Origin: QHXQ01 sp036389375
Lineage (GTDB): Bacteria > Acidobacteriota > Blastocatellia > Pyrinomonadales > Pyrinomonadaceae
Direction of reading: 5' to 3'
DNA length: 49,967 nucleotides
Assembly (NCBI GenBank): GCA_036389375.1
Contig: DASVQA010000142.1
Location: forward strand, 1 to 49,967
The notes under the pieces are model-generated. The model did no database searches and was not told the DNA's origin. It saw only the letters and a list, made by a program, of their open reading frames with translations. A program made the translations under genes and the position numbers. The stretch's first letter is position 1; each line of letters opens with the position of its first letter. Below, piece by piece: positions 32,143-40,646 of this stretch.

Positions 32143-33212
32143 GCGACGGCACGACCAACGAGCGTGCGCAGCGCGTGCCCGCCGCCGAAGCGCAGGCGGC
32201 GCGCGCGCTGGATGACAAACGCACCGGGCGCGCGCCGGAGGAGTTGGTGCGCGTGCGCGCTCTGTTCAAGCACTTTCCGGTCGAGGGCAGCGAAGACGTT
32301 GTGCGCGCGGTAGACGGCGTGACGTTCGAGATTTTTAAGGGCGAGACGCTCGGCCTCGTCGGCGAGTCGGGCTGCGGCAAATCAACGGTGGGTCGTTGTC
32401 TGCTGCGGCTGATCGAGCCGACGCGCGGCGAGATCAGGTTTGCCGGCCGGGACGTGCTGGCGCTCGCGGGCGGCGACCTGCGTGCGCTCAGACGCGAAAT
32501 GCAGATCATCTTTCAAGACCCGTACGCGAGTCTCAACCCGCGCATGAAGGTGCGCGACATCGTCGCCGAGCCGCTCATCATTCACGGCATCGGCGACCGG
32601 CGCGAACAGCGCGCGCGCGTCGCGGACTTGTTAAGCAAGGTCGGTCTCGACCCTGATTACATGAATCGTTACCCGCACGAGTTTTCCGGCGGGCAGCGCC
32701 AGCGCATCGGCATCGCGCGGGCGCTCGGTTTGCAGCCGAAACTGATCGTGGCGGACGAGCCTGTGTCGGCGCTCGACGTGTCGGTGCAGGCGCAGGTCGT
32801 CAATCTGTTGGCTGATTTGCAGCGCGAGTTTGACCTCACCTACCTCTTCATCTCGCACGGGCTGGCAGTGGTCGAGCACATCTCGGATCGTGTGGCGGTG
32901 ATGTATCTGGGGCGCATCGTCGAAGTGGCGAGCGCGGTTGAACTCTACGCGCAGCCGCTCCACCCTTACACGCGTGCGCTGCTGTCCGCGATCCCTGTGC
33001 CTGACCCGGCGCGCAAGCGCGAGCGCATCGTCTTGAGCGGCGACGTGCCGACGCCGATTAACCCGCCGCAAGGTTGTCGCTTTCACACACGCTGCCCGGA
33101 AGCGATCCCTGAGTGCGCGCAGATTGACCCGGACTTGCGCGAGGTCGCGCCCGGCCACACCGTCGCCTGCATACGCGTGCCCGGTTGGGCCGACGCGCCG
33201 ACGCAGGCATAA
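32139..33212 (+). CDS. Dipeptide/oligopeptide ABC transporter ATPase (DppF/OppF type)
   Basis: 357 residues from a TTG at 32139 that overlaps the previous stop by 4 bp (TTGA), which supports translational coupling. Walker A GESGCGKST, IFQDPYASLNPRMKV, signature FSGGQRQRIG, Walker B LIVADEPVSALDVS, H-loop FISHGLAVV. The C-terminal extension ends with GCRFHTRCPEAIPEC. It would form a heterodimer with the preceding ATPase and drive peptide (or nickel/solute) import. The ~45 N-terminal residues before ELVRVRALFKHF are variable. Confidence 0.93.
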   Translation: MSDGTTNERAQRVPAAEAQAARALDDKRTGRAPEELVRVRALFKHFPVEGSEDVVRAVDGVTFEIFKGETLGLVGESGCGKSTVGRCLLRLIEPTRGEIRFAGRDVLALAGGDLRALRREMQIIFQDPYASLNPRMKVRDIVAEPLIIHGIGDRREQRARVADLLSKVGLDPDYMNRYPHEFSGGQRQRIGIARALGLQPKLIVADEPVSALDVSVQAQVVNLLADLQREFDLTYLFISHGLAVVEHISDRVAVMYLGRIVEVASAVELYAQPLHPYTRALLSAIPVPDPARKRERIVLSGDVPTPINPPQGCRFHTRCPEAIPECAQIDPDLREVAPGHTVACIRVPGWADAPTQA

Positions 33213-33352
33213 AAGCCCGCGCGGCGCGCGCTGAAACACACGCCGCAGGGCAGACGTATCAATCCACGCTTTACACCGCAGCCGCAGCTAAGGCAGACTC
33301 TTGGCCTGTAAACCGACCTGACTGAACCTCCAAGCACGATTGGATCAAGATT

Positions 33353-34159
33353 ATGAGCGAACCCAACCCCGGCAGTTACACGCCCTCTGACCTGCGCGGC
33401 GGCGCGGCCGACGATGCTGCCGCCATGTCCACGCCGCAGACCGTCACCGGCATCTTCTTCGAGCCGGGGCGCACGTTTGAATCCTTGCGCGTGCGCCCGC
33501 GCTTTCTCGCAGTGGGCATCCTGAGCATCATCATCTTCATGGCCTTCTACCTGCTCTACATGACGCGTATCGGCTACGAGAACATCATCAACGCCGGCAT
33601 CGAAATGCAGGCGCAGAAGTCGGAGATGAGCGACGAACAGAAAACGGCCATGCGCGACATTCAGTTGAAGCCGTTCGTGAAGGCGATCCGCTACGCTTCG
33701 CCGCCCATCGGTTTCGTGATCGTCTTCGCGGCCGGCGCAGCCATCTACCTGCTCGGCGTGATGGCGATGGGCAAGCAGATCAGCTACAAGCAGGCGCTGG
33801 CGGTCTGGACTTATTCGAGCTTTCCGCCGCTCCTGCTCGCCATGCTGGCGAACATCCTGATCCTGTTCCTGCGCCCGCCCGATCCGGGCGACTACGCCGG
33901 GGTCACGCGCGGCTTGGGCGGGCTGGTACACGCCAACCCCGGCGCGTTCATGGCGTCGGACGCCAACCCCATGCTCATCACGGCGCTCAGTTCCTTAGAC
34001 CTGTTTGCCTTCTACGGTCTCTTTCTGGCGGCGTTGGGGCTACGCAAGGTGGGGCGGCTCTCGTCCAGCTCGGCGTGGGGCGTCGTCATTGCGCTCTGGC
34101 TGCTCGGCGTCATCGCCCGCATCGCCGTTTCAACCTTCACGCACGCGCCCGTAGGTTAA
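33353..34159 (+). CDS. Yip1-domain membrane protein
   Basis: 268 residues. The N-terminal ~45 residues are soluble (PQTVTGIFFEPGRTFESLRVRPRF, the usual Yip1 opening). About five hydrophobic segments follow: VGILSIIIFMAFYLLYM, PIGFVIVFAAGAAIYLLGVMAMG, FPPLLLAMLANILILFL, LFAFYGLFLAALGL and VVIALWLLGVIARIAV. Bacterial Yip1 proteins are widespread but mostly of unknown role. It ends convergent with the permease cluster, separated by a heptamer hairpin with A/T-tract flanks. Confidence 0.82.
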   Translation: MSEPNPGSYTPSDLRGGAADDAAAMSTPQTVTGIFFEPGRTFESLRVRPRFLAVGILSIIIFMAFYLLYMTRIGYENIINAGIEMQAQKSEMSDEQKTAMRDIQLKPFVKAIRYASPPIGFVIVFAAGAAIYLLGVMAMGKQISYKQALAVWTYSSFPPLLLAMLANILILFLRPPDPGDYAGVTRGLGGLVHANPGAFMASDANPMLITALSSLDLFAFYGLFLAALGLRKVGRLSSSSAWGVVIALWLLGVIARIAVSTFTHAPVG

Positions 34160-34240
34160 AAGGCAGTGCCGAGTGCCAAGTGCCGAGTGCCGAGTGCCGG
34201 GTTAAGGATTTCTGCCTGCTCGGCACTCGGCACTGCTTTT
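34158..34240. repeat. Heptamer-repeat hairpin, AGTGCCR flavour, between convergent genes
   Basis: The left arm has five units, AGTGCCG, AGTGCCA, AGTGCCG, AGTGCCG, AGTGCCG (34165-34199), preceded by AAAAGGC. The right arm (34219-34240) is CGGCACT twice, then GCTTTT. Between two converging stop codons, with an A tract on one side and a T tract on the other, it has the form of a bidirectional terminator. Confidence 0.9.
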
Positions 34241-35497
34241 CTATTCGTAGCGGAGCGATTCGATAGGGTCGAGGCGGGCGGCCTTCCATGCGGGCCAGAG
34301 ACCGAAGACGACGCCGATGCCGACCGAGGCGACGAAGCCGGCGATAGGCGCCCAGAGCGGCACATAAGAGGGCACGAAGAGACGGATCAGGAGCGTCGTG
34401 GCCCAACCGACCAGCAGACCGATGAGACCGCCCATGCCGGTCAGCGTCATTGCTTCGATAAGAAACTGCCACAGGATGTCGCGCCGCCGCGCGCCCACCG
34501 CCTTGCGCGTGCCGATCTCGCGCGTGCGCTCCGTCACGGAGACGAGCATGATGTTCATCACGCCGATGCCGCCCACCATCAGCCCCACGCTTGAGATGAC
34601 GACCATCGCCAGCGCCACGCCCGCCGTGATCGAACGAAAACTGGCGATGGCGGATTCGGCCGTAGTCAGGCCGAAGTTGTTCGGCTGATCAAAGGGCACT
34701 TGCCGCCGGACGCGCATCATGTCCGTCACCTGATCAATCGCTTCCTCCATGTGCCCGGTCTTGGCGACGGCGAGGATCGTCACGTCGTCGGCGTTCGGTT
34801 TGAGTTTGCGCGCCACGTTGTAGGGCACGTAGATGACGTTGTTGTCGTCGTTGTTGCCGCCGCCCCCGCCCAACTGATCGCGCTTCTCAAACACACCAAG
34901 CACGCGAAACTCCTGCCCGCCGATCTCGATCTTCTGTTCGAGCGGCGACGAGTAAGGGAAGAAGTTCTCCGCCACGCTCGCGCCGATCACACAGACCTGC
35001 TGATTCGTGTCGTTCTCGAATTGATTGAACCAACGCCCGTCGGCGATGTTCTCGATGCCGGCCCGCTCGTAATCGGGGAGCGTGCCGTTCAGGTTCACGG
35101 CCGAAGAGGTCTTGCCGTTTGCGCTGACCAGCAGCTTCTGCCCAAAGAAACTGTTTGTGATGTCGAGGAACGGCACGGACAATTCGATGGCGGGCAGACT
35201 GCGCAGCGCGATGGCGTCGTCGTAGGTCAACTCCTTACGCATGCGCTCCTCGCGCGAGCGCCGCCCGACGTGTATGCCCGTCTCGTACTTGGTCAGAATG
35301 ATCGAGCGCGTGCCGAACGACTCGATCTCCTTCGTCACCGCCAGATCAATGCCACTGATGATCGAGGCAATCGCCATCACCGTCCAGACGCCGATGACCA
35401 CGCCAACCACCGTCAAGATCGAGCGCAGCTTGTTGGCGCGCAACGTCGCCAGCGCCATCTTCAGGTTCTCGTAAATGTCGCTGCGCAGTAGGTTCAT
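34241..35497 (-). CDS. MacB/FtsX-type ABC permease 4
   Basis: 418 residues. One N-terminal helix (LRSILTVVGVVIGVWTVMAI), a large extracytoplasmic MacB_PCD domain, then three C-terminal helices in the FtsX domain (ITAGVALAMVVISSVGLMVGGIGVMNIMLVSVTER, then GLIGLLVGWATTLLI region and VASVGIGVVFGLWPAWKAARLDPIESLRYE). These permeases work with a MacB-like ATPase and a MacA-like adaptor in tripartite export by mechanotransmission. Last of four tandem paralogues. Its ATG touches a heptamer hairpin and has no Shine-Dalgarno sequence. Confidence 0.92.
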   Translation of the reverse strand: MNLLRSDIYENLKMALATLRANKLRSILTVVGVVIGVWTVMAIASIISGIDLAVTKEIESFGTRSIILTKYETGIHVGRRSREERMRKELTYDDAIALRSLPAIELSVPFLDITNSFFGQKLLVSANGKTSSAVNLNGTLPDYERAGIENIADGRWFNQFENDTNQQVCVIGASVAENFFPYSSPLEQKIEIGGQEFRVLGVFEKRDQLGGGGGNNDDNNVIYVPYNVARKLKPNADDVTILAVAKTGHMEEAIDQVTDMMRVRRQVPFDQPNNFGLTTAESAIASFRSITAGVALAMVVISSVGLMVGGIGVMNIMLVSVTERTREIGTRKAVGARRRDILWQFLIEAMTLTGMGGLIGLLVGWATTLLIRLFVPSYVPLWAPIAGFVASVGIGVVFGLWPAWKAARLDPIESLRYE

Positions 35498-35502
35498 AAT
35501 GA

Positions 35503-35614
35503 AGTAGCCAGTAGCCAGTAGTCAGTAAGTCTTTAGCGTTTCGTTCTTCCGCCTTTAGTCGCCAGCCATCACCGTCAGCCATGTTCTGCTGCCGACGACT
35601 GGCCGCTGACTACT
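35503..35614. repeat. Heptamer-repeat hairpin, AGTAGYC flavour
   Basis: The left arm has AGTAGCC, AGTAGCC, AGTAGTC (35503-35523). The right arm has GACGACT, GGCCGCT, GACTACT (35594-35614), the complement of the same units with some divergence but in the same 7-nt phase. It lies between permease 3 and permease 4 of the exporter cluster, 6 nt before the start of permease 4. Confidence 0.85.
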
Positions 35615-35621
35615 CCTCTGC

Positions 35622-36860
35622 TCAGTCCGCCCTGAGGGCCTCAATCGGGTCAAGGCGCGCGGCTTTCCACGCGGGGAAGATGCCGGCGGCCACGCCGATG
35701 CCGCCGGAGACGGTGACGGCGACGATGATCGCTGTGATAGATAAAAAGGTCGGGAAGAAGACGGCCGTCAGCACACGCCCGACCGTCCATGCGAGCAGCA
35801 CGCCGGTTGCGCCGCCGATGGCCGAGAGCGTGACGGCTTCGACCAGAAACTGTTTGAGAATGTCTGCGCGCCGCGCGCCGAGCGCCTTGCGGATGCCGAT
35901 CTCTTTGGTGCGCTCCGTCACGGAGACGAGCATGATGTTCATGATCACAATGCCGCCGACGATGAGCGCGATGGCCGGCACGGCTATGGCCACGATGAAG
36001 ATCGAGCCGAAGATGCGGTCGCGCAGACCCGTGATCGCGTCGGGCGTCATGATGCCGAAGTTGTCCTTCTCCTTCGCGGGCACGCGGCGGCGCACGCGCA
36101 TGATCTGGCGCGTCTCCTCAACGGCGTCGTTAAAGAGCGGGTCGGATTTTGCGGTGGCGATGAAGTAGAGCGAGCGATTGTTCTTTAGCCCGCCGAAGTT
36201 GCTGGCGTAGGTCTTTAAGGGCAGCGTGACGTAATTGTCCTGCGGGATGCCGAGCACCGTGCCCTTCGCCACGGCGACGCCCACGACGCGATAAGGCAGA
36301 CCGGAGATCGAAATATCTTCGCCGATGGGACTGGTCGTGGGAAAGAGTTTGCTGGCTACGTCCGCGCCGAGAAAGGCGACGCGCGCCGCTGTGTTGTTCT
36401 CCACTTCGGTGAAGAAGCGCCCGTCGGCGATGTCAATGTTCTTGATGTCGGCAACGTTGGCGGTGACGCCGTCCACCTGCACGTCTTCAAGCACCGCCGT
36501 CCCGTGCTTGATCTGCGCGTTCGACGGGCGCGCGCCCGCGCCGAGTTTGTCGATGAGCGTGGCGTGCGCGCGCAGGTACTCGAAGTCGTCGAGCGTCAAG
36601 TCCTTGTTGCGGCGCGTGGCGGCAGCGATGGTGTCTGTGTCCTTGAAGTCCTCGAAGATGTTGAAGCGTTGAACGGTGAACGACTTTGAGCCGATGCCCG
36701 CGATCTTCTCGTCCACGTAACGATTGAAACCTTCGATGAGCGAGACGACGACGACCACGGCCGTCACGCCGATGATCATGCCTAAGAGCGTCAGCACCGA
36801 GCGCAGCTTATGCGCCCAGATCGCCGCCAGCGCGAGCTTTAATGTCTCGACAAGTTTCAC
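35622..36860 (-). CDS. MacB/FtsX-type ABC permease 3
   Basis: 412 residues, same architecture: N-terminal helix (LRSVLTLLGMIIGVTAVVVVVSLIEG), extracytoplasmic MacB_PCD (AHATLIDKLGAGARPS, ADVASKLFPTTSPIG), and C-terminal FtsX domain (ALIVGGIVIMNIMLVSVTER, KEIGIRKALGARRADILKQFL, AGIFPAWKAARLDPIEALRAD). The conserved ending AARLDPIEALR is shared by all four paralogues. About 150 nt separate it from permease 2, with no feature I can support in the gap. Confidence 0.92.
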   Translation of the reverse strand: MKLVETLKLALAAIWAHKLRSVLTLLGMIIGVTAVVVVVSLIEGFNRYVDEKIAGIGSKSFTVQRFNIFEDFKDTDTIAAATRRNKDLTLDDFEYLRAHATLIDKLGAGARPSNAQIKHGTAVLEDVQVDGVTANVADIKNIDIADGRFFTEVENNTAARVAFLGADVASKLFPTTSPIGEDISISGLPYRVVGVAVAKGTVLGIPQDNYVTLPLKTYASNFGGLKNNRSLYFIATAKSDPLFNDAVEETRQIMRVRRRVPAKEKDNFGIMTPDAITGLRDRIFGSIFIVAIAVPAIALIVGGIVIMNIMLVSVTERTKEIGIRKALGARRADILKQFLVEAVTLSAIGGATGVLLAWTVGRVLTAVFFPTFLSITAIIVAVTVSGGIGVAAGIFPAWKAARLDPIEALRAD

Positions 36861-37012
36861 GATGCGCTTAATACGGGGGCAGGGAGATTATAGTTGCAAA
36901 AGTGAGCGCGAGCCAGCGAGCAGTAGGCGAAAGCAAAAGACCGGCCGCGCGTGATCGATCATGTCGGCGGCCCGGCGCGGCGCAGTTCATCTGTGCGGCA
37001 AGCCCGCGCGGC

Positions 37013-38251
37013 TTACTCGTATCTGAGCGCCTCAATCGGGTCGAGCCGCGCCGCCTTCCACGCGGGCCACATGCCAAAGATGATGCCGACGCTCGCGGAG
37101 ATACCGACGCCCACACCGATGGCCCAGACGGGGACGTAAGCCGGGAGCGGCGAGAACTGATTCATGGCGAGGCTGATCAACTCGCCCACAGCCAGACCCG
37201 CCAAGCCGCCGATGCTGGTCAACACCACCGCTTCGATCAAAAACTGCGACAGGATATTCACGCGCGTCGCACCCACTGCCTTACGCACGCCGATCTCTTT
37301 CGTCCGCTCGGTCACGGAGACGAGCATGATGTTCATCACGCCGATGCCGCCGATCATGAGCGCGACAAACGAGATGGCGGTCAGCACAAGCGCGGTCGCG
37401 CCCGTCAGTTGGTTGTAGAAGTCGAGCAGCGAGTCCTGCGACGAGACGCCGAAGTTGTTTGGCGCACCGAGGGGGACGCGCCGTCGTCGCCGCAACAGGT
37501 CTGTGATGCCTTCCATGACGGGATGCACGTCGGCGCGCGTCGTCGGGCGCACGATCACGAAGAAGACGGTCTGCGGCGGCTGCACTTCCGGGTAATACTT
37601 CTGATAAGTCGTGAGCGGAATAAAGAGCGAGTTATCGCGGGACTGTCCGAAGAAGTTGCCGAGCGTCTGCATCACGCCGACCACGCGAAAGGGCGTGCCA
37701 CCAATCTTAATCTCCTTATCAAGCGGGTCTTCATACTTAAAGAGCGCGCGCACCACGTCCTGCGCCAGCACGCAGACATTCGAGCGGGCCTGCATGTCAA
37801 ACTCGTTGATGAAGCGCCCGCGTTCGACGTACTGGGAATGTGTGAACTCGTAGTATTGCGTCACGCCCAACAACACGGGCGTGTCCGTCTGCTGTTCGCC
37901 ATAACGAATCTTCTCGGAGATTTTGCGATAGATCGGCGAGACGCCCGCCACGCCCGGCAACTCCCGGATGGCGTCGGCATCGGCCACCAGCAGGTCTTTG
38001 CGCTGTCTCTCTTCCGCGCTCGGCTGTTTGCCGAAACTCGGATCAAACTTCGAGATGAAGATCGTGTTCGACCCCAACGACTCGATCTGCTCCGCGAAGG
38101 CGCGATTGAGGCCCTGTATGATCGAGACCATGAACGTCAGCGTAATGACCCCGATGGCCACGCCCAACACCGTCAACGCCGAGCGCAGCTTATTCGCCCT
38201 GAGCGTGTCAAAGGCCATCGCCGCCGATTCTTTGATGTCATCGAAAGTCAT
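37013..38251 (-). CDS. MacB/FtsX-type ABC permease 2
   Basis: 412 residues. N-terminal helix (LRSALTVLGVAIGVITLTFMV), MacB_PCD domain (ADADAIRELPGVAGVSPI, EDPLDKEIKIGG), FtsX domain (ALMIGGIGVMNIMLVSVTER, KEIGVRKAVGATRVNILSQF, GIIFGMWPAWKAARLDPIEALRYE). It starts 2 bp after the stop of permease 1, so the two are certainly co-transcribed and probably translationally coupled. The middle domain differs most among the paralogues, which would fit different cargo or different pairing. Confidence 0.92.
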   Translation of the reverse strand: MTFDDIKESAAMAFDTLRANKLRSALTVLGVAIGVITLTFMVSIIQGLNRAFAEQIESLGSNTIFISKFDPSFGKQPSAEERQRKDLLVADADAIRELPGVAGVSPIYRKISEKIRYGEQQTDTPVLLGVTQYYEFTHSQYVERGRFINEFDMQARSNVCVLAQDVVRALFKYEDPLDKEIKIGGTPFRVVGVMQTLGNFFGQSRDNSLFIPLTTYQKYYPEVQPPQTVFFVIVRPTTRADVHPVMEGITDLLRRRRRVPLGAPNNFGVSSQDSLLDFYNQLTGATALVLTAISFVALMIGGIGVMNIMLVSVTERTKEIGVRKAVGATRVNILSQFLIEAVVLTSIGGLAGLAVGELISLAMNQFSPLPAYVPVWAIGVGVGISASVGIIFGMWPAWKAARLDPIEALRYE

Positions 38252-38253
38252 AC

Positions 38254-39615
38254 TTATTCAGCCCTGAGGGCTTCAATCGGATCGAGCCGCGCGGCTGTCC
38301 ACGCGGGCCAGATGCCGCTGACGATGCCGACGATGGACGAGACCGAGACGCCGAGCACGGCCGAGACGACGCTGATGAGCAGCGGGAAACTCATCAACGC
38401 GGAGATGCCGTAAGCAAGGCCGAAGCCACAGAGGACACCGAGCGCGCCGCCGATGGCCGCGAGCAAGACCGCTTCGATCAGGAATTGCAGCAGGATGTCG
38501 CGCTGCCGCGCGCCGATGGCTTTGCGGATGCCGATCTCTTTGGTGCGCTCGGTCACACTCACCAGCATGATGTTCATCACGACGATGCCGCCGACGACGA
38601 GCGAGATGGCGGCGACGCCGATGGTGACGAGGTAGATGTTGGCGGTCGCTTTGGAATAGAGATCAAGGAAGACGGCCTGCGTCTCGATGGTGAAACCGTC
38701 CTCCGGGTCATTAAAAGTTTTACCGCGCCGGACGCGCATGATCGTGCGTACCTGATCTTCAGTCTCTTCGATCTGCTCGGCCGAGTGCGCCTGCACGAAG
38801 ACGACGAGCGCACCGGTGTTCGTGCCGAACGCCTTGTGATAGGTCTGGTAAGGGATATAGACGTAGTTATCGCGCGAGAAGCCGAAGATTTTGCCGAGCG
38901 CGTCGGGCACGCCGATAATCTTGTACTCGCGCCCCTCGATGCGTATGTTCTGCCCCACCACTTGATCGGCCGGGGCGCTGCCGAACAGGTTCTGCACCAC
39001 GTCGGGGCCGACGATGCACACGTCGCGCCCGGCCGCTTCTTCGCTGTCCGTCCATTCGCGCCCGGTCGTGACGTTGATGTTGTCGAAATTGAGCACCGCC
39101 GCCGTCGTGCCGCGCACGAGCACGCCTTCGCTCTTTTGGTCGCCGTGCTTGACGGTCGCGCCCGTGTTCCACGCCATGCCGGTGCGCGCGCAGAGCGTAC
39201 AGAGCCGCGTGATCGCGTTGTAATCGTCTTCAACCATGTCCCTGCGGCGGTTGAATTTGATGAAGTCCTCGCGCGAGAGGACGACCTGCGGGCGCTTCGA
39301 GACGGAGAAGACCGTCGAGCCTTGCGACGAGAAGGTCTGCGCTACAGTCTTATCCAGGCCCTTGATGATCGTGACGACGGCGATCACGGCCGCAACGCCG
39401 ACGACGATGCCGACAAGCGTCAACATCGTGCGCAGTTTGTTGGCGCGCAAGCTGCCGCCCGCGATGCGCAAGGATTCAAGCGCCGTGTGGATGAAGAGGA
39501 AGCGCGGGTTTCTCGGCCGCCGGCCGCGCTTGGGCGCAGCCCGCCGCGAAGCGCCGCCGCCACCGCCGCCCACCGGTTCAAACTCCGCAACTGGAATCTG
39601 TTCTTCCCGCAACAT
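38254..39615 (-). CDS. MacB/FtsX-type ABC permease 1
   Basis: 453 residues from the ATG at 39615, preferred because AGGACG lies upstream; the ATG at 39654 would add 13 residues. It has an extra cytoplasmic N-terminus of about 45 residues (a Gly run, then RRAAPKRGRRPRNPRF) before FIHTALESLRIAGG. The helix LRTMLTLVGIVVGVAAVIAVV, MacB_PCD domain and FtsX domain (ISLVVGGIVVMNIMLVSVTER, AARLDPIEALRAE) follow. Two cysteines in LCTLCARTG lie in the extracytoplasmic part. First of the four permeases after the ATPase; a terminator-like hairpin lies between it and the ATPase gene. Confidence 0.9.
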   Translation of the reverse strand: MLREEQIPVAEFEPVGGGGGGASRRAAPKRGRRPRNPRFLFIHTALESLRIAGGSLRANKLRTMLTLVGIVVGVAAVIAVVTIIKGLDKTVAQTFSSQGSTVFSVSKRPQVVLSREDFIKFNRRRDMVEDDYNAITRLCTLCARTGMAWNTGATVKHGDQKSEGVLVRGTTAAVLNFDNINVTTGREWTDSEEAAGRDVCIVGPDVVQNLFGSAPADQVVGQNIRIEGREYKIIGVPDALGKIFGFSRDNYVYIPYQTYHKAFGTNTGALVVFVQAHSAEQIEETEDQVRTIMRVRRGKTFNDPEDGFTIETQAVFLDLYSKATANIYLVTIGVAAISLVVGGIVVMNIMLVSVTERTKEIGIRKAIGARQRDILLQFLIEAVLLAAIGGALGVLCGFGLAYGISALMSFPLLISVVSAVLGVSVSSIVGIVSGIWPAWTAARLDPIEALRAE

Positions 39616-39761
39616 CGTCCACGTCCTCGCAAACGCCGCACGCGCATCGTGCAAACTATATTACGCACGCGCCCGGTGGTTTGTTATGTGAACCGTAAAC
39701 TATGACGCAAGGTCAGCGTCAAGTCTTTCGTTCGGCAGACAAAAACGCGAAGCGCGTAGAA

Positions 39762-39796
39762 AACAGAAAGCGCGGCGAGTTTCCTCAGCGCCGCGC
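39762..39796 (-). terminator. Terminator-like hairpin between exporter ATPase and permease 1
   Basis: GCGCGGCG (39770-39777) pairs with CGCCGCGC (39789-39796) around an 11-nt loop. On the minus strand it is followed by the T-rich TTTCTGTTTTCT. It lies 23 nt past the ATPase stop, so it could lower expression of the four permeases relative to the adaptor and ATPase. Confidence 0.6.
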
Positions 39797-39819
39797 CTTC
39801 GTTCGGATGAAAAGGAGGT

Positions 39820-40617
39820 TTACCTGATCCGCTCGTCCTTCTCAATCTGCCCGTCGCGGATCGAGAGGACGCGATGCGCGCGGGCGGCGATGTCCGGTTC
39901 GTGCGTGACGACGATGATCGTGTTCCCTTCGGCGTGCAGCTTCTCGAAGAGGTTCATGATCTCGATGCTCGTGTGTGAATCGAGCGCGCCGGTCGGCTCG
40001 TCCGCCAGCAGCAGCGAGGGGTGATTAACGAGCGCCCGCGCAATGGCGACGCGCTGGCGCTGCCCGCCCGACAGCTCGTTCGGCCGGTGCGTCATGCGGT
40101 CTGATAGCTCGACGGCGGCGAGCGAACGCTTGGCCATGTCGTGCCGCTCGCCGGCACTGATGCCCGCGTAGATGAGCGGCAGTTCGACGTTATGCAGGGC
40201 CGTGGCGCGCGCCAGCAGGTTGAAGGTCTGGAAGACGAAGCCGATCTCTTTGTTGCGAATGCGCGCCAGTTCGTCGTCGTCCATATCGGAGACGAGTTTG
40301 CTGTTGATCCAGTAGCGCCCGCGCGAAGGCGTGTCGAGGCAGCCGATCAGGTTCATGAGCGTGGACTTGCCAGAACCGGACGGGCCGATGATGGCGAGAT
40401 ACTCGCCGCGCTGCACGTCGAACGAGACGCCGCGCAGGGCGTGCAACTCTTCCGACCCCATCTGATAGGTGCGCCAGATGTCGCGCATGGCGATCAGCGC
40501 GGCGGGCACAGCGTCATGCGCGAGCAGGTCGCCGCGCTCAAGGCGCGCTTCCAGCGGAGGCGCATCCAGTGTTGCTTGACTCATATCGGCTTCTCTCTCT
40601 GCCATGCTCGTAACCAA
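39820..40617 (-). CDS. MacB/LolD-type ABC transporter ATPase
   Basis: 265 residues from the first ATG; starts at 40605 (MAERE) or 40584 (MSQATL, with GAGAGAGAAG upstream) are equally possible. Walker A GPSGSGKSTLMNLIGCLD, Q-loop FVFQTFNLLA, signature LSGGQRQRVAIAR, Walker B LLLADEPTGALDS, H-loop VVTHEPDIAARA. The MacB/LolD group energises mechanotransmission exporters. It is the only ATPase gene in the cluster, so it must serve all four permeases if they are active, or share them with ATPases elsewhere. It follows the adaptor gene by 29 bp. Confidence 0.93.
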   Translation of the reverse strand: MVTSMAEREADMSQATLDAPPLEARLERGDLLAHDAVPAALIAMRDIWRTYQMGSEELHALRGVSFDVQRGEYLAIIGPSGSGKSTLMNLIGCLDTPSRGRYWINSKLVSDMDDDELARIRNKEIGFVFQTFNLLARATALHNVELPLIYAGISAGERHDMAKRSLAAVELSDRMTHRPNELSGGQRQRVAIARALVNHPSLLLADEPTGALDSHTSIEIMNLFEKLHAEGNTIIVVTHEPDIAARAHRVLSIRDGQIEKDERIR

Positions 40618-40646
40618 CTACCCGGCGACCCGGCTTAAACTATGGC

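Noticed and set aside
36902..39705. Long plus-strand ORFs (about 400-500 codons) opposite the permease genes
   Set aside because: Their sequence is Asp/His/Arg-rich and repetitive across paralogues in the same way the permeases are; they mirror conserved permease codons on the other strand.
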